Assembly (NCBI RefSeq): GCF_017592395.1
Contig: NZ_JAGFOU010000001.1
Location: 1 to 64,000 of the forward strand
DNA length: 64,000 nt
Reading direction: 5' to 3'
Source: Actinomyces bowdenii
Lineage (GTDB): Bacteria > Actinomycetota > Actinomycetes > Actinomycetales > Actinomycetaceae
Of the stretch, positions 16,848 through 24,483 are shown piece by piece (the stretch's first letter is position 1; the number at the start of each line of letters is the position of its first letter). The position numbers and the translations under genes are program-made. A model generated the notes under the pieces. The model ran no database searches and had not been told where the DNA came from. It saw only the letters and a list, made by a program, of their open reading frames with translations.

Positions 16848-17897
16848 TCAGCGCTTGGCCGAGCCCACGGAGCCCAGGCGCTCGCAGGCCTCGACCACGC
16901 GGGCGGCCATGCCCTCCTCGGCGGCCTTGCCCCAGGCGCGGGGGTCGTACTTCTTCTTGTTGCCGACCTCGCCGTCGATCTTCAGCACACCCTCGTAGTT
17001 GGTGAGCATCCAGTCCACGACGGGGCGGGTGTAGGCGTACTGGGTGTCGGTGTCCACGTTCATCTTGATGACGCCGTTGCGCACCGCGGTGGCGATCTCC
17101 TCGTCGGTGGAGCCCGAGCCGCCGTGCATGACCAGGTCGAAGGGCGAGGCCTTGTCCCCGACCTTGGTGGACAGGCGGTCGCCCAGGCGCTTGGCGCACT
17201 CGTCCTGGATCTCGCCCAGGATCTCGGGGCGCAGCTTGACGTGGCCGGGCTTGTAGGAGCCGTGCACGTTGCCGAAGGTCAGGGCCGTGATGTAGCGGCC
17301 GTTCTCGCCCAGGCCCAGGGCCTCGATGGCGCGCCAGGCGTCGTCGGCGGTGGTGTAGAGGTTGGCGTTCTCGTCACCGGTGATGCCGTCCTCCTCACCG
17401 CCCACGGCGCCGATCTCGATCTCAAGGATGACGTTGGCGGCCTTGGCGCGGGCCAGCATGTCCACGGCGATCTCGATGTTGTCGTCCAGGGACTCGGCCG
17501 AGCCGTCCCACATGTGGGAGTTGAACATCGGCTGCTCACCGCGCTTGACCTGCTCGGCCTCGATCTCCAGCAGGGGGAGGATCCAGGGCTCCAGCATGGC
17601 CTTGGGGCAGTGGTCGGTGTGCAGGGCGATGGTGCCGGGGTAGAGGTCGCCCACGGCGCGGGCGTAGGCGGCGAAGGCGATGGAGCCCTTGACCTTGTCG
17701 GCGCGCGAGGAGCCGGACCAGTAGGCCGCACCACCGTTGGAGATCTGGACGATGCCGTCAGACTCGGCGTCGGCGAAGCCCTTGAGGGCGGCGGACAGTG
17801 TCTGGGAGGAGGTGACGTTGATCGCGGGGATGGCGTACTTGCCAGCCTTGGCGCGGTCAAGCATGTCGGCGTAGGACTCCGGGGTTGCAATGGCCAC
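16848..17897 (-). CDS. fba: Class II fructose-bisphosphate aldolase
   Basis: The zinc-dependent aldolase cleaves fructose 1,6-bisphosphate in glycolysis. At 349 aa it is close to the E. coli FbaA type. Zinc-binding histidines are in [10 protein letters not shown] and in VHGSYKPG; the catalytic and phosphate-binding segments [14 protein letters not shown] and [13 protein letters not shown] are clear. The start is a GTG preceded by a perfect AGGAGG at six nucleotides, one of the best ribosome-binding sites in the window and consistent with high expression. It is transcribed alone and terminates in a hairpin; array 1 of the GAAGATGTGCA motif lies upstream. Confidence 0.97.
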   Translation of the reverse strand: MAIATPESYADMLDRAKAGKYAIPAINVTSSQTLSAALKGFADAESDGIVQISNGGAAYWSGSSRADKVKGSIAFAAYARAVGDLYPGTIALHTDHCPKAMLEPWILPLLEIEAEQVKRGEQPMFNSHMWDGSAESLDDNIEIAVDMLARAKAANVILEIEIGAVGGEEDGITGDENANLYTTADDAWRAIEALGLGENGRYITALTFGNVHGSYKPGHVKLRPEILGEIQDECAKRLGDRLSTKVGDKASPFDLVMHGGSGSTDEEIATAVRNGVIKMNVDTDTQYAYTRPVVDWMLTNYEGVLKIDGEVGNKKKYDPRAWGKAAEEGMAARVVEACERLGSVGSAKR

Positions 17898-18019
17898 TGG
17901 GTGCCTCCTGGTATTCGTGATGGTTCAGTGGTGCGGTGCTGATTGTTCCATGATTCTGGAGCGAGGTGTACCGGCTGATGGTCCCGGGTCGCCCACCCCG
18001 CCCCGGCCCTCTCCCCCGT

Positions 18020-18205
18020 TGCACATCTTCAGCCCGCCCGCGGACGTGTCAGTGGCGAGATGACGCGGTTCCACCGGCCCTCCCAGCCTGCCGGCGCCCT
18101 GAAGATGTGCAGCGGGGGGCGCGTTGCACATCTTCAGGCCGCCGGCGGGCTGATGACCCCGGCTTCTCCGCATGATCACGTCAGCTCCCCACCCGAAGAT
18201 GTGCA
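18020..18205. repeat. GAAGATGTGCA motif array 1
   Basis: Four perfect 11-bp motifs in alternating orientation: TGCACATCTTC at 18020-18030, GAAGATGTGCA at 18101-18111, TGCACATCTTC at 18125-18135, GAAGATGTGCA at 18195-18205. Spacers are 70, 13 and 59 nt and differ in sequence from those of the other two arrays. The middle pair forms a hairpin. The array fills the gap between the methyltransferase gene and fba, about 120 nt upstream of the fba start. Confidence 0.9.
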
Positions 18206-18218
18206 GCCCGGGGCGGCC

Positions 18219-18932
18219 TCAGTCCGGGGCGGGGCCCGCATGCTGGAGGACCCAGGCGTGCATGGCCACGGCTGCCGCGGCGGCCACGTTGATCGAGCGG
18301 GTCGAGCCGTACTGGCCGATGCGCAGCATCCGCGCGCATCCGGCGGCCAGCCCCGGGCTGATCCCCTCCCCCTCCGAGCCGAAGACCATCAGGGACCTGA
18401 GCGGCAGCACGGCGCTCTCCAGCTGGCCGGCGCCCGGCCCGTTGTCGATCCCGATCACCTCGTAGCCCTCGGCGCCGGCCCAGGACAGCAGCTCGCCGGG
18501 CTCGGCGTGATGGCGCACGTCGAGGTAGCGGTTGGTGACCATGGCGCCGCGCTTGTTCCAGCGGCGCCGGCCGATGATGTGGACGCGCCCCACGTTGAAG
18601 GCGTTGGCGCTGCGCACGATCGAGCCGATATTGAGGTCCTGGCTCACGTTCTCGATGGCGATGTGCAAGGGGTGGGCCCTGGAGGCCAGATCGGCGCGGA
18701 TCGCCTCCACCGTCCAGTACCGGTAGCGGTCCACGACATTGCGCCGGTCGCCCCCGGCGAGCAGGACGGGATCGTATCGGGGGTCGGTGGGCCAGGCCTC
18801 GGGCCCCCCTGGCCACGGCCCCGCCCCGACCTCTCGCCGATCAGCGGGGGCGTCGTCGTCCAGCGCGCCGGGCCGGGCGCATGGCTCCCCCTCGGGCAGC
18901 AGCGGCGCGCCCCCATGGGAGTCTGCGCTCAT
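18219..18932 (-). CDS. SpoU-family RNA 2'-O-ribose methyltransferase (SPOUT fold)
   Basis: A SAM-dependent RNA methyltransferase of the TrmH/SpoU family. The three family motifs are present: motif 1 NIGSIVRSANAFNV, motif 2 LMVFGSEGEGIS and motif 3 SINVAAAAAVAMHAW, which together build the knotted SAM-binding site. The start used here (MSADSHGG) gives 237 aa with about 80 extra N-terminal residues before the conserved core; a further upstream ATG would overlap the end of pyrE. The substrate, rRNA or tRNA, cannot be told from sequence. It lies 67 nt downstream of pyrE on the same strand and may be cotranscribed with it. Confidence 0.85.
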   Translation of the reverse strand: MSADSHGGAPLLPEGEPCARPGALDDDAPADRREVGAGPWPGGPEAWPTDPRYDPVLLAGGDRRNVVDRYRYWTVEAIRADLASRAHPLHIAIENVSQDLNIGSIVRSANAFNVGRVHIIGRRRWNKRGAMVTNRYLDVRHHAEPGELLSWAGAEGYEVIGIDNGPGAGQLESAVLPLRSLMVFGSEGEGISPGLAAGCARMLRIGQYGSTRSINVAAAAAVAMHAWVLQHAGPAPD

Positions 18933-18999
18933 CCGGGCATCAGCCCCTTCACCGGGGCTCCCGGGGCGGGAGAGAGGAGGCGGGCAGGACGGCCCACGC

Positions 19000-19569
19000 T
19001 CAGGCGAGCCCGAGATCGGCCAGGCCCAGGGCCGCGTGGTAGGGCAGGCCGGCGGCCTCGATGCGCTCGCGGGCACCGGTGTCGCGGTCCACGACGACGG
19101 CCACGGCCCGCACCGTCGCCCCGGCCTCGCGCAGGGCCTCGACCGCCTCCAGGGGTGAGCCCCCGGTGGTGGAGGTGTCCTCCAGGACCACGACCTCGCG
19201 CCCGGCCACCTCCGGCCCCTCGATGCGGCGCTTCATCCCGTGGTCCTTGGCGGCCTTGCGCACCACGAAGGCGTCGAGGTCCAGGCCGCGGGAGGCGGCG
19301 GCGTGGAGCATGGCGGTGGCCACCGGGTCGGCCCCCATGGTCAGCCCGCCCACGGCGTCGATCTCGTCGGTTCCCAGGCCCGCCTCCTCCAGCATGTCGA
19401 GCATGACGTGCCCGATGAGGGGGGCGGCCTCGTGGTGGAGGGTGGCGCGGCGCATGTCGACGTAGAAGTCGGACTCCAGCCCGGAGGCGAGGGTGACGGC
19501 GCCGCGCACGACGGCGAGCTCGCTGACAAGGCCGGCCAGGCGGGCGCGGTGGGAATCGTTGGTGCTCAC
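19000..19569 (-). CDS. pyrE: Orotate phosphoribosyltransferase
   Basis: PyrE makes OMP from orotate and PRPP in pyrimidine synthesis. The 189-aa protein has the PRPP-binding signature VVLEDTSTTGGSPLEAVEAL, the YVDMRRATL-type substrate segment (FYVDMRRATLHHEAAPLIG) and AVGGLTMGADPVA. The start is a GTG (reading MSTNDSHR) with TAGGAT seven nucleotides upstream, so the transcript is probably leaderless; an in-frame ATG 13 codons upstream falls inside the promoter and the long palindrome and is rejected. The palindrome sits directly upstream of the -10 box. Confidence 0.93.
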   Translation of the reverse strand: MSTNDSHRARLAGLVSELAVVRGAVTLASGLESDFYVDMRRATLHHEAAPLIGHVMLDMLEEAGLGTDEIDAVGGLTMGADPVATAMLHAAASRGLDLDAFVVRKAAKDHGMKRRIEGPEVAGREVVVLEDTSTTGGSPLEAVEALREAGATVRAVAVVVDRDTGARERIEAAGLPYHAALGLADLGLA

Positions 19570-19582
19570 GCACCCGATCCTA
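19570..19582 (-). promoter_or_regulatory. Leaderless -10 box of pyrE
   Basis: TAGGAT on the minus strand (19582-19577), seven nucleotides before the GTG. The region where a -35 box would sit falls within the left arm of the adjacent palindrome. Confidence 0.65.
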
Positions 19583-19590
19583 CCCCCACC

Positions 19591-19664
19591 ACTTTCGACA
19601 ATTTGCATGAGATCGGCCTTCTCCAGCGCTGGAAAAGGCCGATCTCATGCAAATTGTCGAAAGT
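19591..19664. repeat. 74-nt nearly perfect palindrome between tpx and pyrE
   Basis: Positions 19591-19620 and 19635-19664 are exact reverse complements (30 bp). The 14-nt centre contains the 12-bp palindrome TCCAGCGCTGGA at 19622-19633, so the whole element is a palindrome broken by a single mismatched pair (19621/19634). It begins 8 bp upstream of the pyrE -10 box and ends 6 bp before the tpx stop codon. The arms are A+T-richer than the surroundings. Confidence 0.95.
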
Positions 19665-19670
19665 CGGGAG

Positions 19671-20168
19671 TCAGGACAGGGCGGCCACGGCGGCGTCGTA
19701 GTCGGGCTCCTGGCCGATCTCGGGGACCTGCTCGGTATGCAGGACCGTGCCCTCGGCGTCGAGCACGACGATGGCGCGGGACATCAGCCCGGCCAGGGGG
19801 GAGTCGGCCATGGCGACCCCGTAGTCGGCTCCGAAGGTGGAGCGGAAGGTGGAGGCGGTGATGACGTTGTCCAGCCCCTCGGCCCCGCAGAAGCGGGCGG
19901 CCGCGAAGGGCAGGTCGGCCGAGACGCAGACGACCGTGGTGTTCTCCAGCTCAGCGGCGAGCTTGTTGAACTGGCGCACCGAGGAGGCGCACACGCCGGT
20001 GTCCACGGAGGGGAAGATGTTGAGCACCACTCGGCGCCCCCGCAGGGAGTCACTGGTGACGGCGTCAAGCTCGGCGCCAACGAGGTCGAAGGAGGGGGCA
20101 GTGCTGCCCACGGCGGGGAGCTCGCCGACGGTGCTCGCCGGGGTTCCGCGGAAAGTGATTGAAGCCAT
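19671..20168 (-). CDS. tpx: Thiol peroxidase (atypical 2-Cys peroxiredoxin)
   Basis: Tpx reduces peroxides with electrons from thioredoxin. The 165-aa length is typical. The peroxidatic cysteine is in FPSVDTGVCASSVR (about residue 60) and the resolving cysteine in ARFCGAEG (about residue 93), the two-cysteine layout that defines Tpx. The start ATG reads MASITFRG, matching the usual MAxITFKG start. A weak GACGAT box lies six nucleotides upstream. It is monocistronic or read into the palindrome upstream of pyrE. Confidence 0.95.
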   Translation of the reverse strand: MASITFRGTPASTVGELPAVGSTAPSFDLVGAELDAVTSDSLRGRRVVLNIFPSVDTGVCASSVRQFNKLAAELENTTVVCVSADLPFAAARFCGAEGLDNVITASTFRSTFGADYGVAMADSPLAGLMSRAIVVLDAEGTVLHTEQVPEIGQEPDYDAAVAALS

Positions 20169-20315
20169 GGGCCGATCGTCCCAGGTCCGCGGCCCCCGCG
20201 CCAGGGCCGGGCACCTGGTTTCCGCTGGCCGCTGAGAGGCTGGCAGGAGACCGGCGCGGGCAGCCCTCCCGCGGCGTCGCCCGCCGGCCGCGGTCCTGCG
20301 CCCGGCCCCGCCCGC

Positions 20316-21089
20316 CTACCCCCGGGGCCGGCCGGCCGCTCCGGTCCCCGCCACGCGCCGCACCAGCCAGCGCGGGGCGGTGCGCAGCAGCGCGCTGGCC
20401 CCCCGGTAGCGCAGGCTGGGGGTGCAGATGACCTGGCCGCGCCGCACTGCCGCCAGCCCCTCCTCGGCCACGCGCTCGGCATCGAGCCACACCGGGCCCC
20501 TCCAGGCCCCCTCGTCGACGCCGGCGGCGCTGTGGAAGCCGGTGTGCACCAGCCCGGGGCACAGGGCGGTGGCACTCACCCCGGTCCCCTCCAGGTCGGA
20601 GGCCAGGCCCTCGGTGAAGCTGAGCACCCAGGCCTTGTGGGCGGCGTAGGTGCCCATGGCGGTGCGCGCCGTCATGGAGGAGACGTTGAGGATCGCCCCG
20701 CGGCCGCGCTCGACCATCCCCTCGGCGGCGGCATGGGACAGGACCAGGACCGCCCGGACCATGACGTCCAGGGCGCGCTCCTCGCGCGCGAGGTCGCCTC
20801 CCACGAAGCCCTGGCCCAGGCCGAAGCCCGCATTGTTGACCAGCAGGCCCACGGGGAGGCCGGGGTCGCGCAGGCGCTGGGCCACCCGCTCCAGGTCGGC
20901 GCGATCGGCCAGATCGGCGGGCAGGACCTCGGCCTGGACGCCGGCGAACTGCCGCAGCTCCTCGGCCACCGCCCGCAGCCGCTCATCAGTGCGCGCCACC
21001 AGGACGAGGTCGTGGTGGGCCTGGGCGAGCTGCCAGGCGAACTCCAGCCCGAGCCCGCTGGTGGCCCCGGTGACAAGTGCGGTTCCCAT
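20316..21089 (-). CDS. Short-chain dehydrogenase/reductase
   Basis: A 257-aa classical SDR with a Rossmann fold. The cofactor motif is TGATSGLG at the N-terminus, with ARTDERL after the second strand suggesting NADP(H) preference; NNAGFGLG, the catalytic Ser in NVSSMTA, and Tyr-Lys in TYAAHKAW are all present. The C-terminal 30 residues are basic (LRTAPRWLVRRVAG). The DltE/YqjQ-like subtype is plausible, but the substrate is unknown. It is divergent from exonuclease III and both have leaderless-type boxes within 154 bp. Confidence 0.88.
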   Translation of the reverse strand: MGTALVTGATSGLGLEFAWQLAQAHHDLVLVARTDERLRAVAEELRQFAGVQAEVLPADLADRADLERVAQRLRDPGLPVGLLVNNAGFGLGQGFVGGDLAREERALDVMVRAVLVLSHAAAEGMVERGRGAILNVSSMTARTAMGTYAAHKAWVLSFTEGLASDLEGTGVSATALCPGLVHTGFHSAAGVDEGAWRGPVWLDAERVAEEGLAAVRRGQVICTPSLRYRGASALLRTAPRWLVRRVAGTGAAGRPRG

Positions 21090-21101
21090 GGCGTCAGGCT
21101 A
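21090..21101 (-). promoter_or_regulatory. Leaderless -10 box of the SDR gene
   Basis: TAGCCT on the minus strand (21101-21096), six nucleotides before the ATG. Confidence 0.6.
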
Positions 21102-21230
21102 CTCGGGCCCGCACCGCCCCAGGCGCCCAGCACCTGGCCGACGCCGACGGCGAACGGGGCGGTGCCGGCACCGGCCGGCGGCCATGAGCCAGCGCCGGGC
21201 ACCACCACCGGGGGAACGGGCGCGGCGGGC

Positions 21231-21242
21231 TACCCTGCCCTC
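21231..21242 (+). promoter_or_regulatory. Leaderless -10 box of exonuclease III
   Basis: TACCCT at 21231-21236, six nucleotides before the ATG at 21243. It separates the true start from a long in-frame upstream extension that is antisense to the SDR gene. Confidence 0.65.
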
Positions 21243-22055
21243 ATGCGCCTTGCCACCTGGAACGTCAACTCCATCCGCACCCGCGCCGATCGCGTCCTGG
21301 CCTTCCTGGAGCGCCAGGACGTCGACGTCCTGGCGATGCAGGAGATCAAGTGCCGCCCCGAGCAGTTCCCCCGCGAGTCCTTCGAGGCCGCCGGCTACGA
21401 GCTCGCCGTCCACGGCCTGGACCAGTGGAATGGGGTGGCGATCGCCTCGCGGGTGGGGCTCGACGACGTCGCCACCTCCTTCCCCCACCAGCCCGCCTGG
21501 GCGGCCAGGGAGGGGGCCGAGCCGGTGGTGGAGGCGCGCGCACTGGGGGCGAGCGTGGGCGCGTCCGCCGACTCCGGGGCCCCGGTGCGGCTGTGGAGCC
21601 TGTACGTGCCCAATGGCCGCGAGCTCACCCACCCGCACTACGCCTACAAGCTCCAGTGGCTCCAGCGCCTGCGCGAGGCGGCGGGCTCCTGGCTGGAGGA
21701 GGCACCGGATCTTCCCCTGGCGCTGGTCGGCGACTGGAATGTGGCGCCCCGGGATGAGGACGTGTGGGACATGGCGGCCTTCGAGGGGGCCACGCATGTC
21801 TCGGCCCCCGAGCGCGAGGCCTTCGCCGCCTTCGAGTCGGCGGGCATGGAGGAGGTGACCCGGGATCGGGTGACGAACTACACCTACTGGGACTACCAGA
21901 AGCTGCGCTTCCCCAGGAACGAGGGGATGCGCATCGACTTCGTCTTCGCCTCCCCTGCCCTGGCCGCTCGGGTGCGGGCAGCCGCCATCGACCGCGATGA
22001 GCGCAAGGGCAAAGGCGCCTCGGACCACGTGCCGGTCATTGTCGAGGTGGACTGA
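21243..22055 (+). CDS. xth: Exodeoxyribonuclease III / AP endonuclease
   Basis: A 270-aa member of the EEP nuclease family for repair of abasic sites and 3' ends. MRLATWNVNSIRTR is the family's standard start; the metal ligand Glu is in MQEIKC, the catalytic Tyr in SLYVPNG, Asp/Asn in LVGDWNVAP, and the Asp-His pair in IDFVFAS and GASDHVPVIVEVD. The loop near residues 85-115 (APREGAEP to SGAPV) is slightly longer than in E. coli. It is monocistronic and converges on the serine hydrolase, with array 2 between them. Confidence 0.95.
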   Translation: MRLATWNVNSIRTRADRVLAFLERQDVDVLAMQEIKCRPEQFPRESFEAAGYELAVHGLDQWNGVAIASRVGLDDVATSFPHQPAWAAREGAEPVVEARALGASVGASADSGAPVRLWSLYVPNGRELTHPHYAYKLQWLQRLREAAGSWLEEAPDLPLALVGDWNVAPRDEDVWDMAAFEGATHVSAPEREAFAAFESAGMEEVTRDRVTNYTYWDYQKLRFPRNEGMRIDFVFASPALAARVRAAAIDRDERKGKGASDHVPVIVEVD

Positions 22056-22224
22056 GCACTCCGACAGCCCCGGCCGCACTACCCCCTGCTCCCAGGCCCC
22101 GGTGCGTCAAGCGATGCCCAGCCTCTCGACTGCGCCCCGGAACGGGTTCACTGGCACGCCCTGATGCGCCGATCCCCCGCCGGCCGGGGGCGCGTCGGCC
22201 CACGCGGTCCCACGGTCCCCTCAT

Positions 22225-22423
22225 CGCACATCATCGAGGAGGGGCCGAAGGGTGGATCCGCATGATCCTGCGGTTCATCAGGCCTGGATTCCACCCCTGG
22301 CCGATTGAAGATGTGCAACGAGGGCGGCGCCGCACATCTTCAGCCCAGCCCGGAGGAGCGATCCGACGGCATCATGCCGAAAAGTCAGGGCCGGCGGCTG
22401 ACCGGAGCGCCGAAGATGTGCAG
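22225..22423. repeat. GAAGATGTGCA motif array 2
   Basis: Motifs in alternating orientation: CGCACATCATC (degenerate, two changes) at 22225-22235, GAAGATGTGCA at 22307-22317, CGCACATCTTC (one change) at 22331-22341, GAAGATGTGCA at 22413-22423. Spacers are 71, 13 and 71 nt. The long spacers contain small hairpins of their own such as CCGCA...TGCGG and CGGCAT...ATGCCG. The array fills most of the 498-bp gap between convergent xth and the serine hydrolase gene, where I see no gene. Confidence 0.88.
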
Positions 22424-22553
22424 CTCGCGAGGGGAGGGCGGCCGCAGTCCGGATCGGTGTCCTCTCCAGGGCTGGGACCCGGGCCTCCGGGCGCAACCGC
22501 ACGGAGCGGCCCGGTGCGCTCAGGCCCCTGCGACCGGGACGGCGCTCCTGTGC

Positions 22554-23474
22554 TCAGGCCCGGTCGGGCCCACCGCCCAGGGCCAGCACCTGGTCGCTCA
22601 GCTCCGGCCAGACCCGCTTGTGCACGGCGCTGAAGGGCTCGGCCCCCAGGAAGACCGCCTGGCGCCCCGCCACGGGATCGACCCACAGGAAGGAGCCGGA
22701 CTGCCCGAAGTGCCCGAAGGTCCGCTCGCTGTTGGCCCCGCCCGTCCAGTGCGGCCGCTTGGCCCCGCGCACCTCCACCCCCAGGCCGAAGTCGTTGGGC
22801 GACTGGCGCCCGTACCCGGGAAGGACGCCGTCGAGCCCCGGCAGGACCGGGGCGCAGGCCCGGGCCGCGAGCGCCGGTGAGATCAGGCGGGGCTCGGCCA
22901 GCTCGCGGGCGAAGGCCGCCAGGTCGCGGGCACTGCCCTCACCGGAGTGGGCGGGCGAGCCGGGGATCATGACGCTGGCCATCCCCAGGGGCTCCAGGAC
23001 GGCCGTCTCGATCCACGCCTCCAGGGGCGTGGCCGTGGCCTCCTCCAGCCGCTGCCCCAGGATCTCGATGCCCCGGTTGGAGTAGATGCGGCGCGTGCCC
23101 GGCTCGGCCAGGTGGGCATCGGAGTCGAAGGCGATCCCGGAGGCGTGGGCCAGCAGGTGCCGGATCGTGGCGCCCTCGGGGGCGGGCTTCCCGGCGGCAT
23201 CGTCCAGGTCCAGCATCCCCCGCTCGACGGCGACCAGCGCCGCCCAGGCGACGATCGGCTTGGTCACCGAGGCCAGGGGGAAGACCTCATCGACCGCCCC
23301 GGCCTCGATGAGCGTGCGCCCACCGCCGGTGGCCACCAGGGCGCAGGGGAAGGCGAGGGCCTCCAGAGCGGGCAGGGCCCGAACGACCTCGGGCCCGCTC
23401 AGTGATGTCGACGATGCCGGCGATGCCAGCGATGCCAGCGATGCCGGCGATGTCGGTGATGTGCGGGGGCTCAT
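22554..23474 (-). CDS. Serine hydrolase, class C beta-lactamase/DD-peptidase family
   Basis: A 306-aa member of the beta-lactamase family PF00144. The active-site SxxK is FPLASVTKPI near residue 70, the YxN motif is RIYSNRGIEI, and the third element is probably in GQSGSFLWVD/FGHFGQSG near residue 255. There is no signal peptide, so it is likely cytoplasmic, and a true beta-lactamase role is unlikely; esterase or peptidase activity fits better. The N-terminal 25 residues are a low-complexity SPASLASLASPAS tract encoded by a 9-bp minisatellite, and the real start could lie further in. It faces the nitroreductase gene upstream on the same strand. Confidence 0.82.
   Translation of the reverse strand: MSPRTSPTSPASLASLASPASSTSLSGPEVVRALPALEALAFPCALVATGGGRTLIEAGAVDEVFPLASVTKPIVAWAALVAVERGMLDLDDAAGKPAPEGATIRHLLAHASGIAFDSDAHLAEPGTRRIYSNRGIEILGQRLEEATATPLEAWIETAVLEPLGMASVMIPGSPAHSGEGSARDLAAFARELAEPRLISPALAARACAPVLPGLDGVLPGYGRQSPNDFGLGVEVRGAKRPHWTGGANSERTFGHFGQSGSFLWVDPVAGRQAVFLGAEPFSAVHKRVWPELSDQVLALGGGPDRA
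23404..23457. repeat. Six-unit 9-bp minisatellite in the serine hydrolase N-terminus
   Basis: Tandem units of GATGCCRGC type (GATGTCGAC, GATGCCGGC, GATGCCAGC twice, GATGCCGGC, GATGTCGGT). The 9-bp unit preserves the frame and encodes a Ser/Ala/Pro/Leu tract. Confidence 0.85.
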
Positions 23475-23602
23475 GGCGGTGCTGCAGCTCCTGTCGTGGG
23501 GTCGTACGAGTCTCGCTGGGACATCCGCATCCCGCTGGCTGACATTTCGCCTGCTGAGCCGGCGGAGTGCGGGTGAGCCGGCACAACGCGGCCGGCCCGG
23601 CC

Positions 23603-24415
23603 TCAGTGCAGGGCCAGGCGCTGGGCGTGGAGGATCTCCAGGGTGGGGGCGGTCGCGGCGGCGCCCACCCCGAGCTTGGTGGCGATGATGCGGGTGAAGG
23701 AGTCCAGGCGGGCGCCCGCGTCCCGCAGGTCGTAGTAGTCCTGGACGAGCCGGTCGTAGTCGGCCAGGGCCTGCTCGTGGGCCTCGAGCCGCGGGTAGGT
23801 GTTGAGGCCGGTGGTGATCCCGCGGGGCAGTCGGGGCTTGTACTGGGGGTCCTGGTCGGGGTGGCCCACGATGAGCCCCAGCAGGGGGAAGGTCCGCTCG
23901 GGCAGGTCCAGGGCGCGGATGACGGCGGGCGCATCGCCCTGGATGGAGCCCAGGTAGACGGTGCCCAGCCCCAGGGACTCGGCGGCCACCACCATGGACT
24001 GGGCGGCGATGAGGGTGTCCTCCACGGCCTGGAGGAACACGCTCATGCGCTCCAGGGGCTCCAGGTCGGCACCGGCGCGCTGGCGGATGACGGCGTTGCG
24101 GTGCAGGTCGACGACGCAGAGGAGCAGCTCCCCGCGGGTGCCTCCCACGTAGGGCTGGCCGGAGGCGCCGTGGACCGCCTCGCGCACGGCGGGGTCGGTG
24201 ACGCGGATGATGGTGGTCTGCTGCAGGAAGGAGGAGGTGGCGGCGTGGCGGGCCGCATCCAGCACGGTGGTCATGGTCGCCTCGTCCAGGGGCTCGTCGG
24301 TGAAGGCCCGGATGGTGCGGTGCGCCATGAGGGTGGCGATGGTCTCGTTGGTCAGGGGCGTGGTCTGCGGGGCGCGCAGCGGCCCGGGGGCGGCGTCGGT
24401 CGCGGCATCGGTCAT
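23603..24415 (-). CDS. Nitroreductase-family NAD(P)H-FMN oxidoreductase
   Basis: A 270-aa NfsA/Frp-type flavin oxidoreductase. The N-terminal LMAHRTIRAFTDEPLD is the FMN-binding motif with the conserved RS/T-IR pattern; SSFLQQTTIIRVTD, AAESLGLGTVYLGSIQGD and LLGLIVGHPDQDP are further family segments. A perfect AGGAGG lies four nucleotides before the ATG. It begins 68 nt after the last sugar ABC permease gene on the same strand and could be read from that operon, although its function is not obviously linked. Confidence 0.9.
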   Translation of the reverse strand: MTDAATDAAPGPLRAPQTTPLTNETIATLMAHRTIRAFTDEPLDEATMTTVLDAARHAATSSFLQQTTIIRVTDPAVREAVHGASGQPYVGGTRGELLLCVVDLHRNAVIRQRAGADLEPLERMSVFLQAVEDTLIAAQSMVVAAESLGLGTVYLGSIQGDAPAVIRALDLPERTFPLLGLIVGHPDQDPQYKPRLPRGITTGLNTYPRLEAHEQALADYDRLVQDYYDLRDAGARLDSFTRIIATKLGVGAAATAPTLEILHAQRLALH

Positions 24416-24483
24416 GGATCCTCCTGTGCTCGTTCCCCGATCCTACGGCCCCCGTCCGGGCTCGGCCCTGGAGCGCCCCTGGC

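Noticed and set aside
18020-18205. The GAAGATGTGCA arrays as a CRISPR
   Set aside because: The motif is only 11 bp, alternates in orientation and has unequal spacers (70 and 13 nt). CRISPR repeats are longer and all point the same way, and no cas gene is present.
20532-21242. Long upstream extension of exonuclease III
   Set aside because: It is antisense to the SDR gene and precedes a clear leaderless -10 box; the conserved protein starts at the ATG at 21243.
22554-23474. Serine hydrolase as a true antibiotic beta-lactamase
   Set aside because: There is no signal peptide and the family (PF00144) is mostly esterases and peptidases; the SxxK and YxN motifs alone do not show resistance.
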